64,000 bases of DNA. Origin: Bacillus_AB infantis_C (GTDB taxonomy: Bacteria; Bacillota; Bacilli; Bacillales; Cytobacillaceae). Made by a program: the position numbers and the translations under genes. A model generated the notes under the pieces. That model made no database searches and was not told where the DNA came from. It saw only the letters and a list, made by a program, of their open reading frames with translations. Below are positions 43,190 through 52,024 of this stretch, in pieces (position 1 is the stretch's first letter; each line of letters begins with the position of its first letter). Where the stretch lies: positions 1-64,000 of the forward strand of contig NZ_JBNILH010000009.1 of the NCBI RefSeq assembly GCF_050107595.1. Reading direction: 5' to 3'.

Positions 43190-43216
43190 TGAAACCTATC
43201 CAATCTGCCATTCGTA
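43190..43216 (+). promoter_or_regulatory. ECF-sigma-like promoter before the DUF3949 gene
   Basis: TGAAAC at 43190 and CGTA at 43213 with a 17-base spacer resemble the TGAAAC-N16-CGTC promoters of extracytoplasmic sigma factors, 34 bases before the next gene. It could be a target of the divergent sigma factor. Confidence 0.45.
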
Positions 43217-43249
43217 AATATAGGAAACCACTGGAAAGGAGCTGCAAAA

Positions 43250-43504
43250 ATGGACCGGATGATTTTTTTATGGATCCTGGGCATATATCTGCTGCTATCG
43301 TTCATTCTCGCTCCAGTGCAATATGGATATATAAAAGAACTGAAAAAAATGGATCAGGAGCGAAAAGCACAAGGAAAAGCCCAGGATGAGTTTTATGAAA
43401 GCATGACCTTTGAAAATCAGCAGCTGCACTATAATGCCCAAGGGTTCCTCTTCTGGGGAGCAAACCTGATAGCTTCTTTATTTTACAAAATCAAAAAAGG
43501 ATAA
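43250..43504 (+). CDS. DUF3949-family small membrane protein
   Basis: 84 residues: one N-terminal helix (about 5-22), a charged stretch KELKKMDQERKAQGKAQDEFYESMTFENQQLHYNAQG, and a second helix. The Q-x-L-H-x-N-A-Q-G segment is the DUF3949 signature as I know it. Function unknown. AAAGGAG precedes the ATG. Confidence 0.8.
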   Translation: MDRMIFLWILGIYLLLSFILAPVQYGYIKELKKMDQERKAQGKAQDEFYESMTFENQQLHYNAQGFLFWGANLIASLFYKIKKG

Positions 43505-43511
43505 GAATGGG

Positions 43512-43542
43512 AAGGGCTGCCAAAATCGGCCGCCCTTTTTTT
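43512..43542 (+). terminator. Terminator after DUF3949 gene
   Basis: AAGGGCtGCC, loop AAAATC, GGCcGCCCTT and a T run. Confidence 0.88.
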
Positions 43543-43622
43543 CTGACAGACCCGCAATCCCTAGACCCGGAAGCCCGCTTTGAACTATAATTTTATTATT
43601 CTGAAAAGACAGGAGAATACAT

Positions 43623-44716
43623 ATGCATACTAAATCGCTCCAGGAATCATACAGCCTGGCTAAATACCCGCTCGCAGGCCATGGCAAGCGGAATGTAGAG
43701 GATTGAAAAAGGCTTTCGAACATATCAGCGGCGAAATTGAGAGTGAAATGTACGGCAAGGGGAAGGTAATCGAGGACTTCCAGGAAAAAATGGCAAAGCT
43801 GCTCGGAAAGGAGGCTGCTGTTTTTTTTCCAAGCGGTACAATGGCACAGCAGATTGCTCTGCGCATCTGGTGCGACGAAATGGGGATTGCGAAGGTGGCT
43901 TACCATCCTTTAAGCCATCTTGAAATCCATGAAGAAGACGGGTTGAAAAAGCTGCACCATATTGAAACTGTTCTGCTCGCAGACAAAACAAGGGTGATTG
44001 AACTTGAGGATGTCACTGGCATGGAAGAGGATGTTGCCTGCCTGCTGCTTGAATTGCCCCAGCGGGAGATCGGCGGACAGCTTCCTGATTATGAGACATT
44101 GGAGAGGATATCGGCCTATTGCCGGGAAAAAGGGATCAAGCTGCAGCTTGATGGTGCCAGATTATTGGAAGTGCTTCCGTTTTATGAAAAAACAGCCGCA
44201 GAAGTGTGTTCACTGTTTGATAGTGTTTATATCTCACTTTATAAAGGGATCGGCGGGATTGCCGGCGCCATTCTTGCTGGCGGCAGAGAGTTCACCGAAA
44301 AATCAAAGATATGGAAACGCCGCCATGGAGGCGATTTGATCAGTCTTTATCCTTACATACTTTCTGCAGACTATTATTTCGACAGGCGTTCAGAAAAAAT
44401 GGCAGATTATTATCAGGAAGCTAAGGAGCTTGCAGAAATGTTTAACAGCAGCCAAGGTGTTTATACTTTGCCGACAATACCAGTATCCAATATGTTTCAT
44501 GTCTATTTCCAGCATCGGAAGGAGGAAATCGAGCCGATTCTGACGGAAGTCCAGGAAGAAACAGGCGTAGGGTTCACTGGTAACTTAAGAGATAAAGAGG
44601 GTTATGCATGCTATTTTGAGCTCAGCATTGGCGATATGTATAGAGAGGTGCCAAAAAAACAGTTGGAGAAGGCCTTCCAGCTTCTTAATGAGAAGATGGC
44701 CAATGTGTTTGCCTGA
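43623..44716 (+). pseudogene. Threonine aldolase / beta-eliminating lyase family enzyme, frameshifted near the start
   Basis: ATG at 43623 with AGGAG upstream gives MHTKSLQESYSLAKYPLAGHGKRNVED then TGA. The next frame, open from 43703 to 44716, begins LKKAFEHISGEIE. The junction reads GAGGATTGAAAAAG; one more T in the TT restores NVEDLKKAFEH, the normal course of this PLP-dependent family. The rest is complete: FFPSGTMAQQIALR, LDGARLLE (cofactor-binding Asp), and ISLYKGIGGIAGA with the PLP Lys. Restored length is about 364 residues. The enzymes cleave beta-hydroxy amino acids. The TTG at 43703 has AGAGGA too close to serve as ribosome-binding site. Confidence 0.88.
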
Positions 44717-44748
44717 GTTAGTAAAACCTTGCTGAGAGGAGATTAGAG

Positions 44749-44933
44749 ATGACCGAAGAACAAATTTGTCCTCAGTGCTGTTCAGCAGAAAGTGCAACTG
44801 GCGAGTTTAAAGGCTATCGGCCAATTATTAAGAAAAAAACCGTCCTGAAATATTCAGAGGCGGTGCTATTTTTTGTGCGAAATACGGTTATATACATTCT
44901 TTCAAAGTAAGAAATCCTGAGAAGATAATTTAA
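44749..44933 (+). pseudogene. Small zinc-ribbon protein (TFIIIB-like family), frameshifted in a T run
   Basis: ATG at 44749 has GAGAGGAG 7 bases upstream. The frame starts MTEEQICPQCCSAESATGEFKGY and ends at 44910. Adding one T to the six-T run near 44868-44874 gives FCAKYGYIHSFKVRNPEKII, ending at 44933, which looks like the second half of the small CPxCGS...CxxCGYI...NPEK zinc-ribbon proteins annotated as TFIIIB-like in Bacillus. Even so, one Cys of each pair is changed (CPQCC, CAKY), so zinc binding is doubtful. Confidence 0.7.
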
Positions 44934-44951
44934 ATCAAGGGGAGATTTGGT

Positions 44952-45476
44952 TTGGTACAGAGCGCTAAAGCAATATTCTCAATTAGGGAAGCTAAGATAG
45001 AAGATGCTAAGAGCCTTTCAGATTTGAGAGTGAAGATCGACGGCGAAACGGAAAACATGGACAGGGAGAGCGGTGAAAATTTCATCGATGAAAAAGGATT
45101 TGAGAGAGTCATTGTAAATGACAGCAAACAGAAGAACCATCTTTTCCTGGTAGCTGAAGCGGATGGCAAACTTGTCGGATTTTCCCGCTGCGAGGGCTCC
45201 AATTTAAGAAGAACGTCCCATAAGGTGGAGTTCGGAGTATGCGTTCTTAAAGAATATTGGGGAAATGGGATCGGCAAACAGCTTCTGATTGATTCCATTA
45301 GATGGGCAGAAGGAGCTGCTATTAAAAAAATCACCCTTCAGGTTCTTGAAACGAATGAAAATGCCATCCAGCTTTATAAAAGATATGGCTTTGAAATCGA
45401 GGGTTTATTGAGGAAGGATAAGCTGCTGTCTGACGGTAAATATTATAGCACGGCGGTTATGGGCAAAATCTTGTAA
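44952..45476 (+). CDS. GNAT-family N-acetyltransferase
   Basis: 174 residues with the GNAT core VEFGVCVLKEYWGNGIGKQLLIDSIRWA (acetyl-CoA loop W-G-N-G-I-G-K) and LQVLETNENAIQLYKRYGFEIEG. Similar to RimI/PaiA-like or speG-type small-molecule acetylases. TTG start, with GGGGAG upstream. Acceptor unknown. Confidence 0.9.
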   Translation: MVQSAKAIFSIREAKIEDAKSLSDLRVKIDGETENMDRESGENFIDEKGFERVIVNDSKQKNHLFLVAEADGKLVGFSRCEGSNLRRTSHKVEFGVCVLKEYWGNGIGKQLLIDSIRWAEGAAIKKITLQVLETNENAIQLYKRYGFEIEGLLRKDKLLSDGKYYSTAVMGKIL

Positions 45477-45716
45477 ATTTCGCTGGAAAGTAGATGTATC
45501 GGTTATGAAGGTACCAGGTACGATTTTCCTGGCTTTAGCGTGGGGTCCGCCTCATGGTGGTCATACAAGCAGGATGTTTTTACAGCCAGCTGCACAGCAT
45601 CCATGCAGTCGTCGTACTATATTATTTTCTTCTTTATACGTTCATGATAAATGGAACAGCATACAGAAGAATGAAAAAGTAACAGCTGTCAGCATTTTAA
45701 TAGAGGAGAATAAAAG

Positions 45717-46208
45717 ATGATACCCATCATTCGAAAAATGACCCCCCGCGATATTGAACAGGTACAGAACGTAGCAAAGACCAGCTGGCACACCACCTAT
45801 GAAGGCATCATTCCAAGGGAAGTGCAGGCCCAATTCCTGGCTGCAGCTTACAGCAGTGAAAGAATGCTGCAAAGGATTGAGCGATCCCATCTTTTTGTTG
45901 CTGAGGAAGAAGGGCAGATTATTGGCTTTGCCAACTTTTCACCTGTAAACAAGGATGGCCAGGCAGAATTAGGAGCGATCTATCTGTATCCTGAAGCACA
46001 GGGCAAAGGGATTGGAACCTCTCTCCTCAACAAAGGTATAGAGGAATTGACTGGTGTGAAAGAGATTTATATAAATGTAGAAAAAGATAATGAGCTTGGC
46101 AGGAATTTTTATCTGGCAAAAGGGTTCGAGCATATCGAAGATTTTGAGGAGGAGTTTGAAGGCCATTTATTAGTGACGATCCGCATGGTTTTGCGTCCAG
46201 GTAATTAA
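45717..46208 (+). CDS. GNAT-family N-acetyltransferase
   Basis: 163 residues. ELGAIYLYPEAQGKGIGTSLLNKGIEEL holds the acetyl-CoA loop (Q-G-K-G-I-G-T), followed by INVEKDNELGRNFYLAKGFEHIED. The N-terminal WHTTYEGIIPREVQ pattern resembles the PaiA group that acetylates polyamines and other amines. AGAGGAGA precedes the ATG. The 240 bases upstream hold no gene that I can support. Confidence 0.9.
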   Translation: MIPIIRKMTPRDIEQVQNVAKTSWHTTYEGIIPREVQAQFLAAAYSSERMLQRIERSHLFVAEEEGQIIGFANFSPVNKDGQAELGAIYLYPEAQGKGIGTSLLNKGIEELTGVKEIYINVEKDNELGRNFYLAKGFEHIEDFEEEFEGHLLVTIRMVLRPGN

Positions 46209-46263
46209 AGCCTTCAAGCCTCAGCCCTGTAATCCCAAAAAACGTATAGAGGGAGGAGTCCAT

Positions 46264-46458
46264 ATGGATCGCTTTGATTTTAGCCTGAATAATAAGCTTG
46301 TCATGGCCTGGCTGCTGATCATGCTGCCGGTTATAGCAGTGGCAGTCATATTGTTTTGGGTCGTCCCGGCAGAATTCCATTTTGTTCCCCACTTGCTGCT
46401 TATAGCAGCGACTTGCGGATTTTTTTTCTATTCTCTGCTCAGAAAAAAAAGAAAGTGA
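46264..46458 (+). CDS. Small two-helix membrane protein
   Basis: 64 residues, helices at about 13-34 and 41-58, ending RKKRK. GGGAGGAG lies 6 bases before the ATG. No family recognised. It may share a transcript with the flanking acetyltransferase. Confidence 0.7.
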   Translation: MDRFDFSLNNKLVMAWLLIMLPVIAVAVILFWVVPAEFHFVPHLLLIAATCGFFFYSLLRKKRK

Positions 46459-46579
46459 CCGTTTATATGTGAAAATGTTGACTGAAAGGGGAAGGACCGT
46501 CAACCTTTCCTTTTTAATACCCGGACCGCCTGGGCTTAAATGGGTAAAGACGGGTATATATAAAGACAAAGGAGAATCT

Positions 46580-47152
46580 ATGAAAACATACATATATATG
46601 GTGAGGCATGGAGAGTCCCCCAAAGAAAATGAAAATGAAAGGTCAAGAGGGCTGACTGAAAAAGGAAAAAGAGATTCAAAAAAGGTGTGTGAGTGCCTTC
46701 TGGATGAAGGCGTTGAGGTGTTTGCATCAAGTCCATATCGCCGTGCGGTTATGACAATGGAGCGGGCCGCAGCAAGGCTTAATAAAGACATCCATGTTTT
46801 TGAGGATCTGAAGGAAAGAATGTTCTTGCCGGATGAAGCTATTATAAGTAAAGAGAATCTGCTGCCGCTGCTGGAACGGTCTTTTTCCGACCCTGATTAC
46901 ACTTTTCCGGGAGGGGAGTCTAACAGAGCTTGTCAAGATAGGGCATTAAGAGTACTGCTTAGTCTGATTAAAACAAATCAGGGCAGGAAAATTGCCATAG
47001 GTACGCATGGGGCGGTTATGACTCTTATGATGGGTAAGTTTAACAGAGATTATGGATTGGCATTTTTACTAAGTTCCTCAAAGCCTGATTTATATAAATT
47101 GGAATTTGATGGCATCAAACTTTCAAGTGTGACAAGGCTTTGGCATGACTAG
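46580..47152 (+). CDS. Histidine phosphatase family protein
   Basis: 190 residues from ATG at 46580 (AAAGGAG upstream); the frame is open earlier without a start signal. YMVRHGES (about 6-13) carries the catalytic RHG; SSPYRRAVMT and IGTHGAVMTLMM provide the second Arg and His. This is a phosphoglycerate-mutase-like phosphatase of unknown substrate. Confidence 0.9.
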   Translation: MKTYIYMVRHGESPKENENERSRGLTEKGKRDSKKVCECLLDEGVEVFASSPYRRAVMTMERAAARLNKDIHVFEDLKERMFLPDEAIISKENLLPLLERSFSDPDYTFPGGESNRACQDRALRVLLSLIKTNQGRKIAIGTHGAVMTLMMGKFNRDYGLAFLLSSSKPDLYKLEFDGIKLSSVTRLWHD

Positions 47153-47175
47153 TATCGAGTTACCAAATGCCTCCG

Positions 47176-47694
47176 TCAGAAATTAGAAGGCCCGGTGCCA
47201 GGCTGACGGCTTGCCAGTGAATCTTTCAGTATTTCTTCGTACAGCGAATTCCAGCCTTTATACCATAGACAGGCTTTTTCAGGATCTATGAGCATCCTCT
47301 CTGCAGATTCATATTTCCCTTCAAAAGGGTGGAGCTTCTCTACTTCCATGATGTAGATAATCTGGAATCCTATCTTGGGATAAGGGCTGCTTTCGTTCCA
47401 AAGCGGATTTTCCTCATGGCTGACGGTGATATATCCCAGAAGGGTGCAATTTCCTTCTATATAGCCCTCCTCCCAGGCTTCCCGCTTGCAGCATTCTTCC
47501 GCTGTCTCATTTTCTTCCAAATGACCCCCAGGGAAATCCCATCCACGTTCATTCAGATTAACAAGCAGTAATTGATCATTATAGAAACAAAAGCTATGGA
47601 TGCTCGTAATCCTATTTAATGGCGGCAATGAACTGCTTAGAGTCCAGGATAGCTTAATCCTCGCATCTCCCCAATATACAATTTCATCAGACAT
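47176..47694 (-). CDS. Nudix hydrolase
   Basis: 172 residues. GGHLEENETAEECCKREAWEEGYI (about 56-79) matches the Nudix box, with REAWEE holding the metal-binding Glu. The N-terminal 35 residues form an extra strand pair. GGAGGA lies 6 bases before the ATG. Substrate unknown. Confidence 0.88.
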   Translation of the reverse strand: MSDEIVYWGDARIKLSWTLSSSLPPLNRITSIHSFCFYNDQLLLVNLNERGWDFPGGHLEENETAEECCKREAWEEGYIEGNCTLLGYITVSHEENPLWNESSPYPKIGFQIIYIMEVEKLHPFEGKYESAERMLIDPEKACLWYKGWNSLYEEILKDSLASRQPGTGPSNF

Positions 47695-47769
47695 GATAAT
47701 TCCTCCTTTTTCTTTTATTATACGATGGATATGTTTGGAAAAACTATTTTTCGCCTGTCAAGTTTCTAA

Positions 47770-48093
47770 CCACTTGTTCTGCCGGGTCAAACCAGCCACA
47801 GTCTTCTTGATTTGTCTGGTGTCGAATTCATTGACACCCGAATCGCCCATGAACTGCTTAGGACAGTTAAAGCGATTAAGATAACAGGCACAGCGGTAAA
47901 GCTGACGGGAATCCGGCCGGAAATTGCCCAGACCTTTGTGAAACTGCGTGTGAATTTAAACGACATACAAGTTTTTTTCAAGCCTTCATCAGGTATTGTA
48001 GACAAGGAGCAGGAGAAAGGAGAGGCAGAGACTGCTTCTCTTTTTTTCGCGAAAAATGAATCTTTTCTCTCAGCATTTCGTCTATTATACTGA
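47770..48093 (+). pseudogene. Remnant of an RsbR-type STAS domain protein
   Basis: The frame opens just after a stop at 47767 with no start codon or ribosome-binding site. It reads LLDLSGVEFIDTRIAHELLRTVKAIKITGTAVKLTGIRPEIAQTFVKLRVNLNDIQVF, the last half of the STAS domain in RsbR/RsbS stressosome proteins, including the Thr of FIDTR (a phosphorylation site in RsbR) and GIRPEIAQT. The N-terminal globin-like half is missing, so this is a decayed copy. A terminator-like hairpin (GAGAGGCAG/CTGCTTCTC, 48018-48044) falls inside its 3' end. Confidence 0.85.
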
Positions 48094-48152
48094 ATACATA
48101 TACTTATCTGGGATTTTAAGTAATTCATAACAGAAAAAAGGCTATTCTTGGA

Positions 48153-48359
48153 ATGAAGAAATGGGGGAACAGGTTTATCAGGAACACAAGATGGTATCCA
48201 GCAGTCATTTTTTTGATCTGGATGGTTTCATTCAGTCTATTTGATGTGATCAGGGGAGATAGCATTGATTGGCAGAGGAACGTTAGTATAGCAATATGTG
48301 TGACTGGAGCCCGGCTATTTTTCACATGGGCATTTACAGATAAAAAGATTGATAGCTAG
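48153..48359 (+). CDS. Small membrane protein, unknown function
   Basis: 68 residues with two hydrophobic stretches (about 15-30 and 42-58) and basic ends. ATG preceded only by a weak AAGG. No family recognised. Confidence 0.55.
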   Translation: MKKWGNRFIRNTRWYPAVIFLIWMVSFSLFDVIRGDSIDWQRNVSIAICVTGARLFFTWAFTDKKIDS

Positions 48360-48422
48360 GTGGTATGTACATAAAGGTCAAAGGTTTTTTTAAGCGTAAA
48401 TCTGTTGGAAGAGGTGATTGGA

Positions 48423-49064
48423 TTGAATACAATTTTTAAAAATATCATACAAACAAAGGAAGAATTTGAAGAGTTCCGTCCTGTCGTCGGTTCTCCAAGT
48501 GAGAGGGCCCAAAGCAAGGTGATACCGATAGTCGATGAACATTGCCGGGAGTTCATCCGAATGTCGCCGTTTCTGACGATGGCCACCTCCAATCGCGCCG
48601 GAGAATGTGATGTTTCCCCAAGGGGGGATATGCCGGGGTTTGTGTCCGTTTTGGATGAGACACATTTGTTCATCCCGGAAAGGCCCGGCAATAAAAGGCT
48701 GGACTCTGTCCAAAATATATTGGAAAATCCCCATGTTGGACTGGTCTTTTTCATTCCAGGACTGGGAGAGACCTTAAGGATCAATGGAAAAGCATTTATC
48801 GTCCGTGATTCTGAGCTTCTGGAAGAGAGTGCTGTAAACGGGAAGCTGCCTTTATTCGGCATCGGGGTGCAAGTGAAGGAATGCTATACCCATTGTGCCA
48901 AAGCTTTTATCAGATCAGGGCTGTGGAAGCCGGACACATGGGCAGATAAAGAGGATCTGCCATCTGCAGCTAAAATGATCGTCGCTCATACAAAGATACC
49001 GAATGTCTCGGCTGAGCAGGTTGAACGGGAGCTGCATGAAGGCTATGTGCAGCGGCTTTATTGA
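48423..49064 (+). CDS. Pyridoxamine 5'-phosphate oxidase-like flavin-binding protein
   Basis: 213 residues from TTG at 48423, with GAGGTGA upstream; an earlier TTG at 48405 is less well placed. FIRMSPFLTMATSNRAGECDVSPRGDMPGFV (about 48-78) and GNKRLDSVQNILENPHVGLVFFIPG (about 90-115) mark the FMN split-barrel family (the MSMEG_1061-type subgroup). Such proteins oxidise or reduce small molecules with FMN; role unknown. Confidence 0.85.
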   Translation: MNTIFKNIIQTKEEFEEFRPVVGSPSERAQSKVIPIVDEHCREFIRMSPFLTMATSNRAGECDVSPRGDMPGFVSVLDETHLFIPERPGNKRLDSVQNILENPHVGLVFFIPGLGETLRINGKAFIVRDSELLEESAVNGKLPLFGIGVQVKECYTHCAKAFIRSGLWKPDTWADKEDLPSAAKMIVAHTKIPNVSAEQVERELHEGYVQRLY

Positions 49065-49082
49065 TTTCGGTGAGATTTTCTT

Positions 49083-49268
49083 ATGAATATAGGAGCGGGC
49101 ATCATACTGCTGTTCATAGCTGCTGGACTCCTGATAACAGGATGTTTGATTATTAAGCAGAACAATAAGGCTGCTGCAGTATTATTGGCTGGGAGCATTA
49201 TCATTCTTGGTATTTGTGTGCTTTTATTGTCAGGGGTTTTTGATCCTTATAGCAATCATATACACTAG
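49083..49268 (+). CDS. Small two-helix membrane protein
   Basis: 61 residues, two hydrophobic helices (about 4-25 and 30-50) with a short polar loop QNNK. GGTGAG precedes the ATG; 18 bases after the oxidase-like gene, so likely co-transcribed. Function unknown. Confidence 0.65.
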   Translation: MNIGAGIILLFIAAGLLITGCLIIKQNNKAAAVLLAGSIIILGICVLLLSGVFDPYSNHIH

Positions 49269-49294
49269 ACGGGTGAAATTGTAACTGTCTGGAT

Positions 49295-49322
49295 GAGGGC
49301 TGCTTTGCAGCTCTTTTTTTAT
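49295..49322 (+). terminator. Terminator
   Basis: GAGggCTGC, loop TTT, GCAGCTC and seven T; the stem has a two-base bulge. Confidence 0.75.
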
Positions 49323-49410
49323 TGAGATAACAAAAACTAAATGGGAACTTTTTGCACCCTGCATTCCTCTAATTAACAAACAGACAGCAGGAAGGGGCCG
49401 GGGGAAGCGT

Positions 49411-49944
49411 GTGATTAAAGCGATAAAGGATTCGATTATGCTGAAAAAAATCAAGGAAAAGGATATTGATGCTGTCTTAAGCTGGTTTGAGGCACGAAAA
49501 TCGAAGTTTTACAAAATCGGCTGGGCTTATTTAAAGAATCATCATGATGTGGAGGATGTATTCCATAATACGATCCTTAAGGTCCATGACCATATTGATA
49601 AACTGAAGCAGGACCGTTATTTTGAAACATGGGTCACTTCTATTTTCATTAATGAGTGCAGGGACCTTTTCAGGAGGAATAAGCGCAGGCAGCAGGAAGC
49701 TGCTATAAAAGAAAATGAGGCCGGACAGCATCCCTCTGACAGGCTGGAAGTGCTGGATGCACTGGAGCAGGTAGATGAGAAATTCAGGGAGCCAATTCTG
49801 CTGAAATATATACAAGGATTCTCTCAGGAAGAAATCGCAGGCATTCTCGGGCTTCCGCTTGGCACTGTTAAAAGCCGTATTTATAGAGGATTGCTGATTC
49901 TTCGCAAAGAATATGGAGGTGCTGGCAGCCATGACATGCAGTGA
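49411..49944 (+). CDS. ECF-type sigma factor
   Basis: 177 residues: region 2 IGWAYLKNHHDVEDVFHNTILKVHDHID and region 4 FREPILLKYIQGFSQEEIAGILGLPLGTVKSRIYRGLLILRKEY. Like SigV/SigM-type factors. GTG start with GGGGGAAG upstream. It overlaps the anti-sigma gene by 14 bases. Confidence 0.92.
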   Translation: MIKAIKDSIMLKKIKEKDIDAVLSWFEARKSKFYKIGWAYLKNHHDVEDVFHNTILKVHDHIDKLKQDRYFETWVTSIFINECRDLFRRNKRRQQEAAIKENEAGQHPSDRLEVLDALEQVDEKFREPILLKYIQGFSQEEIAGILGLPLGTVKSRIYRGLLILRKEYGGAGSHDMQ

Positions 49945-51484
49945 AATACAAAACTTGATGCTGGATAGCCTGGAAGGACGACTGCAGCCTGAAGACGAGA
50001 TAAAATTGATTGAGCACCTGGAAAACTGCAGAAAATGTGAAGATGAAATGATACAGCTCCAGGAAATAACGGCAGCATTGGCCGTAAGATCACAAGAAAA
50101 TGAAATGCCGGAAGATTTTATGCTGAATGTGGGAAAGAGGGTCCGGCAGACAGAATCGAAAAAGAAAGGCAAAGCCGGCAGGATCGGCGGTTTGGCGGCT
50201 GCTGTCTGCCTTACCTTATTTGCCGGTACCGCAGCTGCCAAAGGCGGATTTACTGCATTTAAAGATTGGTGGCAGAATCTCAGTACCGAGGAGAGCGAGC
50301 AGGAGCAGCAATACATCCAGTCCGGACTTGGCGAGAAGCTGGATCTGGAAGCAGAAAGCAGCGGGATCAAAGTCAGGATAACAAGTGTGGCGGCTGATGA
50401 TATCCAGACACTGATTTATTATGAGGTAGAAAATTTGAAGAGTGAAGATCTTTTTATGCTTGATTATGATGGAATTGAAGTCTTGAATGCTGATAAGTAT
50501 TGGAGCGATCAGGATGAACCATTATTTTCGCCCATCAGAAGCCAGATGAACCTTTATTCCGATAAACAAAATACCTTCAGAGGGAAACTGGCAGTGGCGC
50601 CAATGGACCATCCAGAAGGAAACATTGAACTGAAGATCCTGCAGCTGGAGAAATTTAGTGAAGCGTCAGAACAGGATGAGGAACGTGATACTTTGAAAGG
50701 TGAATGGTCATTTGAGGTTCCGGTGGTGAAACACCCCAGCATAGAATATCCTTTGTCTGCCGAAACAGAGGCGGACGGAAATCCAATCATCTTTGAGAAG
50801 CTCGTCATTGCTCCGACAGCGACCAAGCTTACCTACAGATATCAAAACATTCATAGTGATAAAACCCTTGATTATATTGCAATCGACAGTATCGAAACAG
50901 AGAATGGCCTTGTCAGCAGCCAGCTGTTCGGCCCTGGGGGCGGCTCATCAGGCAATGGGTGGAATACAGTAACATCTTCCTTCGATTCTATATACGGGGA
51001 AAAGCCAAAGCATATTAAAATACATCTTGGTGCTTTGCAATATTCAGTAGAAGAACCAAAAAGCATTGATCTAAAGGGAAAGAATCTTCCTATCAAGGCT
51101 GAGTATAAAGGAAACCGACTCTCAATCGAAAGTATAAAACCCGGCAAAACAGCTAAAGTAGTTATAAATGAGGAATTGCCCGAAAACCGTGCATATGAAA
51201 AACTGCGATTCTCAATTGCTGCCAAGGGCAGGACCTCATCAGGCAGCAATTCGGACGGTTATTTTATCGACAAAGACGGCCAAAGATACAAGGCGGATGA
51301 ATACTTTATGCGTACAGCAGAACTAAAAGAACCGAGACTTTATACAACAAAGCATACTATTAAAATAAGTGGAGATGGCAGCCGGGAAGTGATTCCTGAG
51401 CGTCTGGAGATTGAGGGCTTCAGCTATACCACTTTCAGCAGCAAAAACATAAAGATTGAACTGGATGGAAAAGCAGGGCACTGA
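49931..51484 (+). CDS. Zinc-finger anti-sigma factor with DUF4179 outer domain
   Basis: 517 residues from ATG at 49931, whose ribosome-binding site GGAGGTG lies within the sigma gene; the ATG at 49913 has none. The N terminus has the anti-sigma zinc motif H-x3-C-x2-C (HLENCRKC, about 35-42). A membrane helix (GGLAAAVCLTLFAGTAAAKG, about 92-111) leads to a long outer domain with DUF4179-like and repeated immunoglobulin-like strands. It holds the sigma factor until an envelope signal releases it (family knowledge). Unlike the 41459 homologue it keeps the zinc finger. Confidence 0.9.
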   Translation: MTCSEIQNLMLDSLEGRLQPEDEIKLIEHLENCRKCEDEMIQLQEITAALAVRSQENEMPEDFMLNVGKRVRQTESKKKGKAGRIGGLAAAVCLTLFAGTAAAKGGFTAFKDWWQNLSTEESEQEQQYIQSGLGEKLDLEAESSGIKVRITSVAADDIQTLIYYEVENLKSEDLFMLDYDGIEVLNADKYWSDQDEPLFSPIRSQMNLYSDKQNTFRGKLAVAPMDHPEGNIELKILQLEKFSEASEQDEERDTLKGEWSFEVPVVKHPSIEYPLSAETEADGNPIIFEKLVIAPTATKLTYRYQNIHSDKTLDYIAIDSIETENGLVSSQLFGPGGGSSGNGWNTVTSSFDSIYGEKPKHIKIHLGALQYSVEEPKSIDLKGKNLPIKAEYKGNRLSIESIKPGKTAKVVINEELPENRAYEKLRFSIAAKGRTSSGSNSDGYFIDKDGQRYKADEYFMRTAELKEPRLYTTKHTIKISGDGSREVIPERLEIEGFSYTTFSSKNIKIELDGKAGH

Positions 51485-51567
51485 CCCTGCTTTTGTTTTA
51501 CATTTTATTACTATTTTAAAGGTTATTTTTAATTCAAGTCGAAGATAAAAAGAGGAGAAGAACAAAT

Positions 51568-52008
51568 ATGGAGGTAAAAATGGAGATTAGGGAGGCAAGA
51601 TTTGAAGATATTCCGGAGCTGTCTGATTTAATGGTACAGCTCGGCTACCCCACAACCATTAAAAGTATGGAAAAGCGGTTCAAGAAGATTCATCCGCTTG
51701 CTGATCATTATACATTAGCTGCAGTATCGGAAGACAAATTAATGGGAATGATCGACTTTCATACAGGCTATTTATACACATCTGACAGCTTGTATGCCCG
51801 TGTGACTGCGCTGGTAACACACTGTGATTTCCGAGGGCTGGGCATAGGAAAAATGCTCCTGGCTAAGATGGAGGAAATGGCCGTCAGTCTAGGCGCAGAA
51901 AGCATAGTGCTGAACAGCGGCAACCGCGAAGAACGTGAAATAGCACATCAGTTTTATACAAGCGCAGGTTATGCGGCCAAAAGCACAGGCTTTGTCAAAG
52001 GCTTATAA
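51568..52008 (+). CDS. GNAT-family N-acetyltransferase
   Basis: 146 residues. VTALVTHCDFRGLGIGKMLLAKMEEMA holds the acetyl-CoA loop R-G-L-G-I-G-K and SIVLNSGNREEREIAHQFYTSAGYAAK the C-terminal motif. Either ATG 51568 (AGGAG) or ATG 51580 (GGAGGT) can start it. The kinase-like gene follows 16 bases later, probably in one operon. Confidence 0.9.
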   Translation: MEVKMEIREARFEDIPELSDLMVQLGYPTTIKSMEKRFKKIHPLADHYTLAAVSEDKLMGMIDFHTGYLYTSDSLYARVTALVTHCDFRGLGIGKMLLAKMEEMAVSLGAESIVLNSGNREEREIAHQFYTSAGYAAKSTGFVKGL

Positions 52009-52024
52009 AAGAATAGGAGAATCC

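Noticed and set aside
45505..45720. 71-codon frame between two acetyltransferases
   Set aside because: No ribosome-binding site, no membrane or family signature, and it runs over the next gene's start region.
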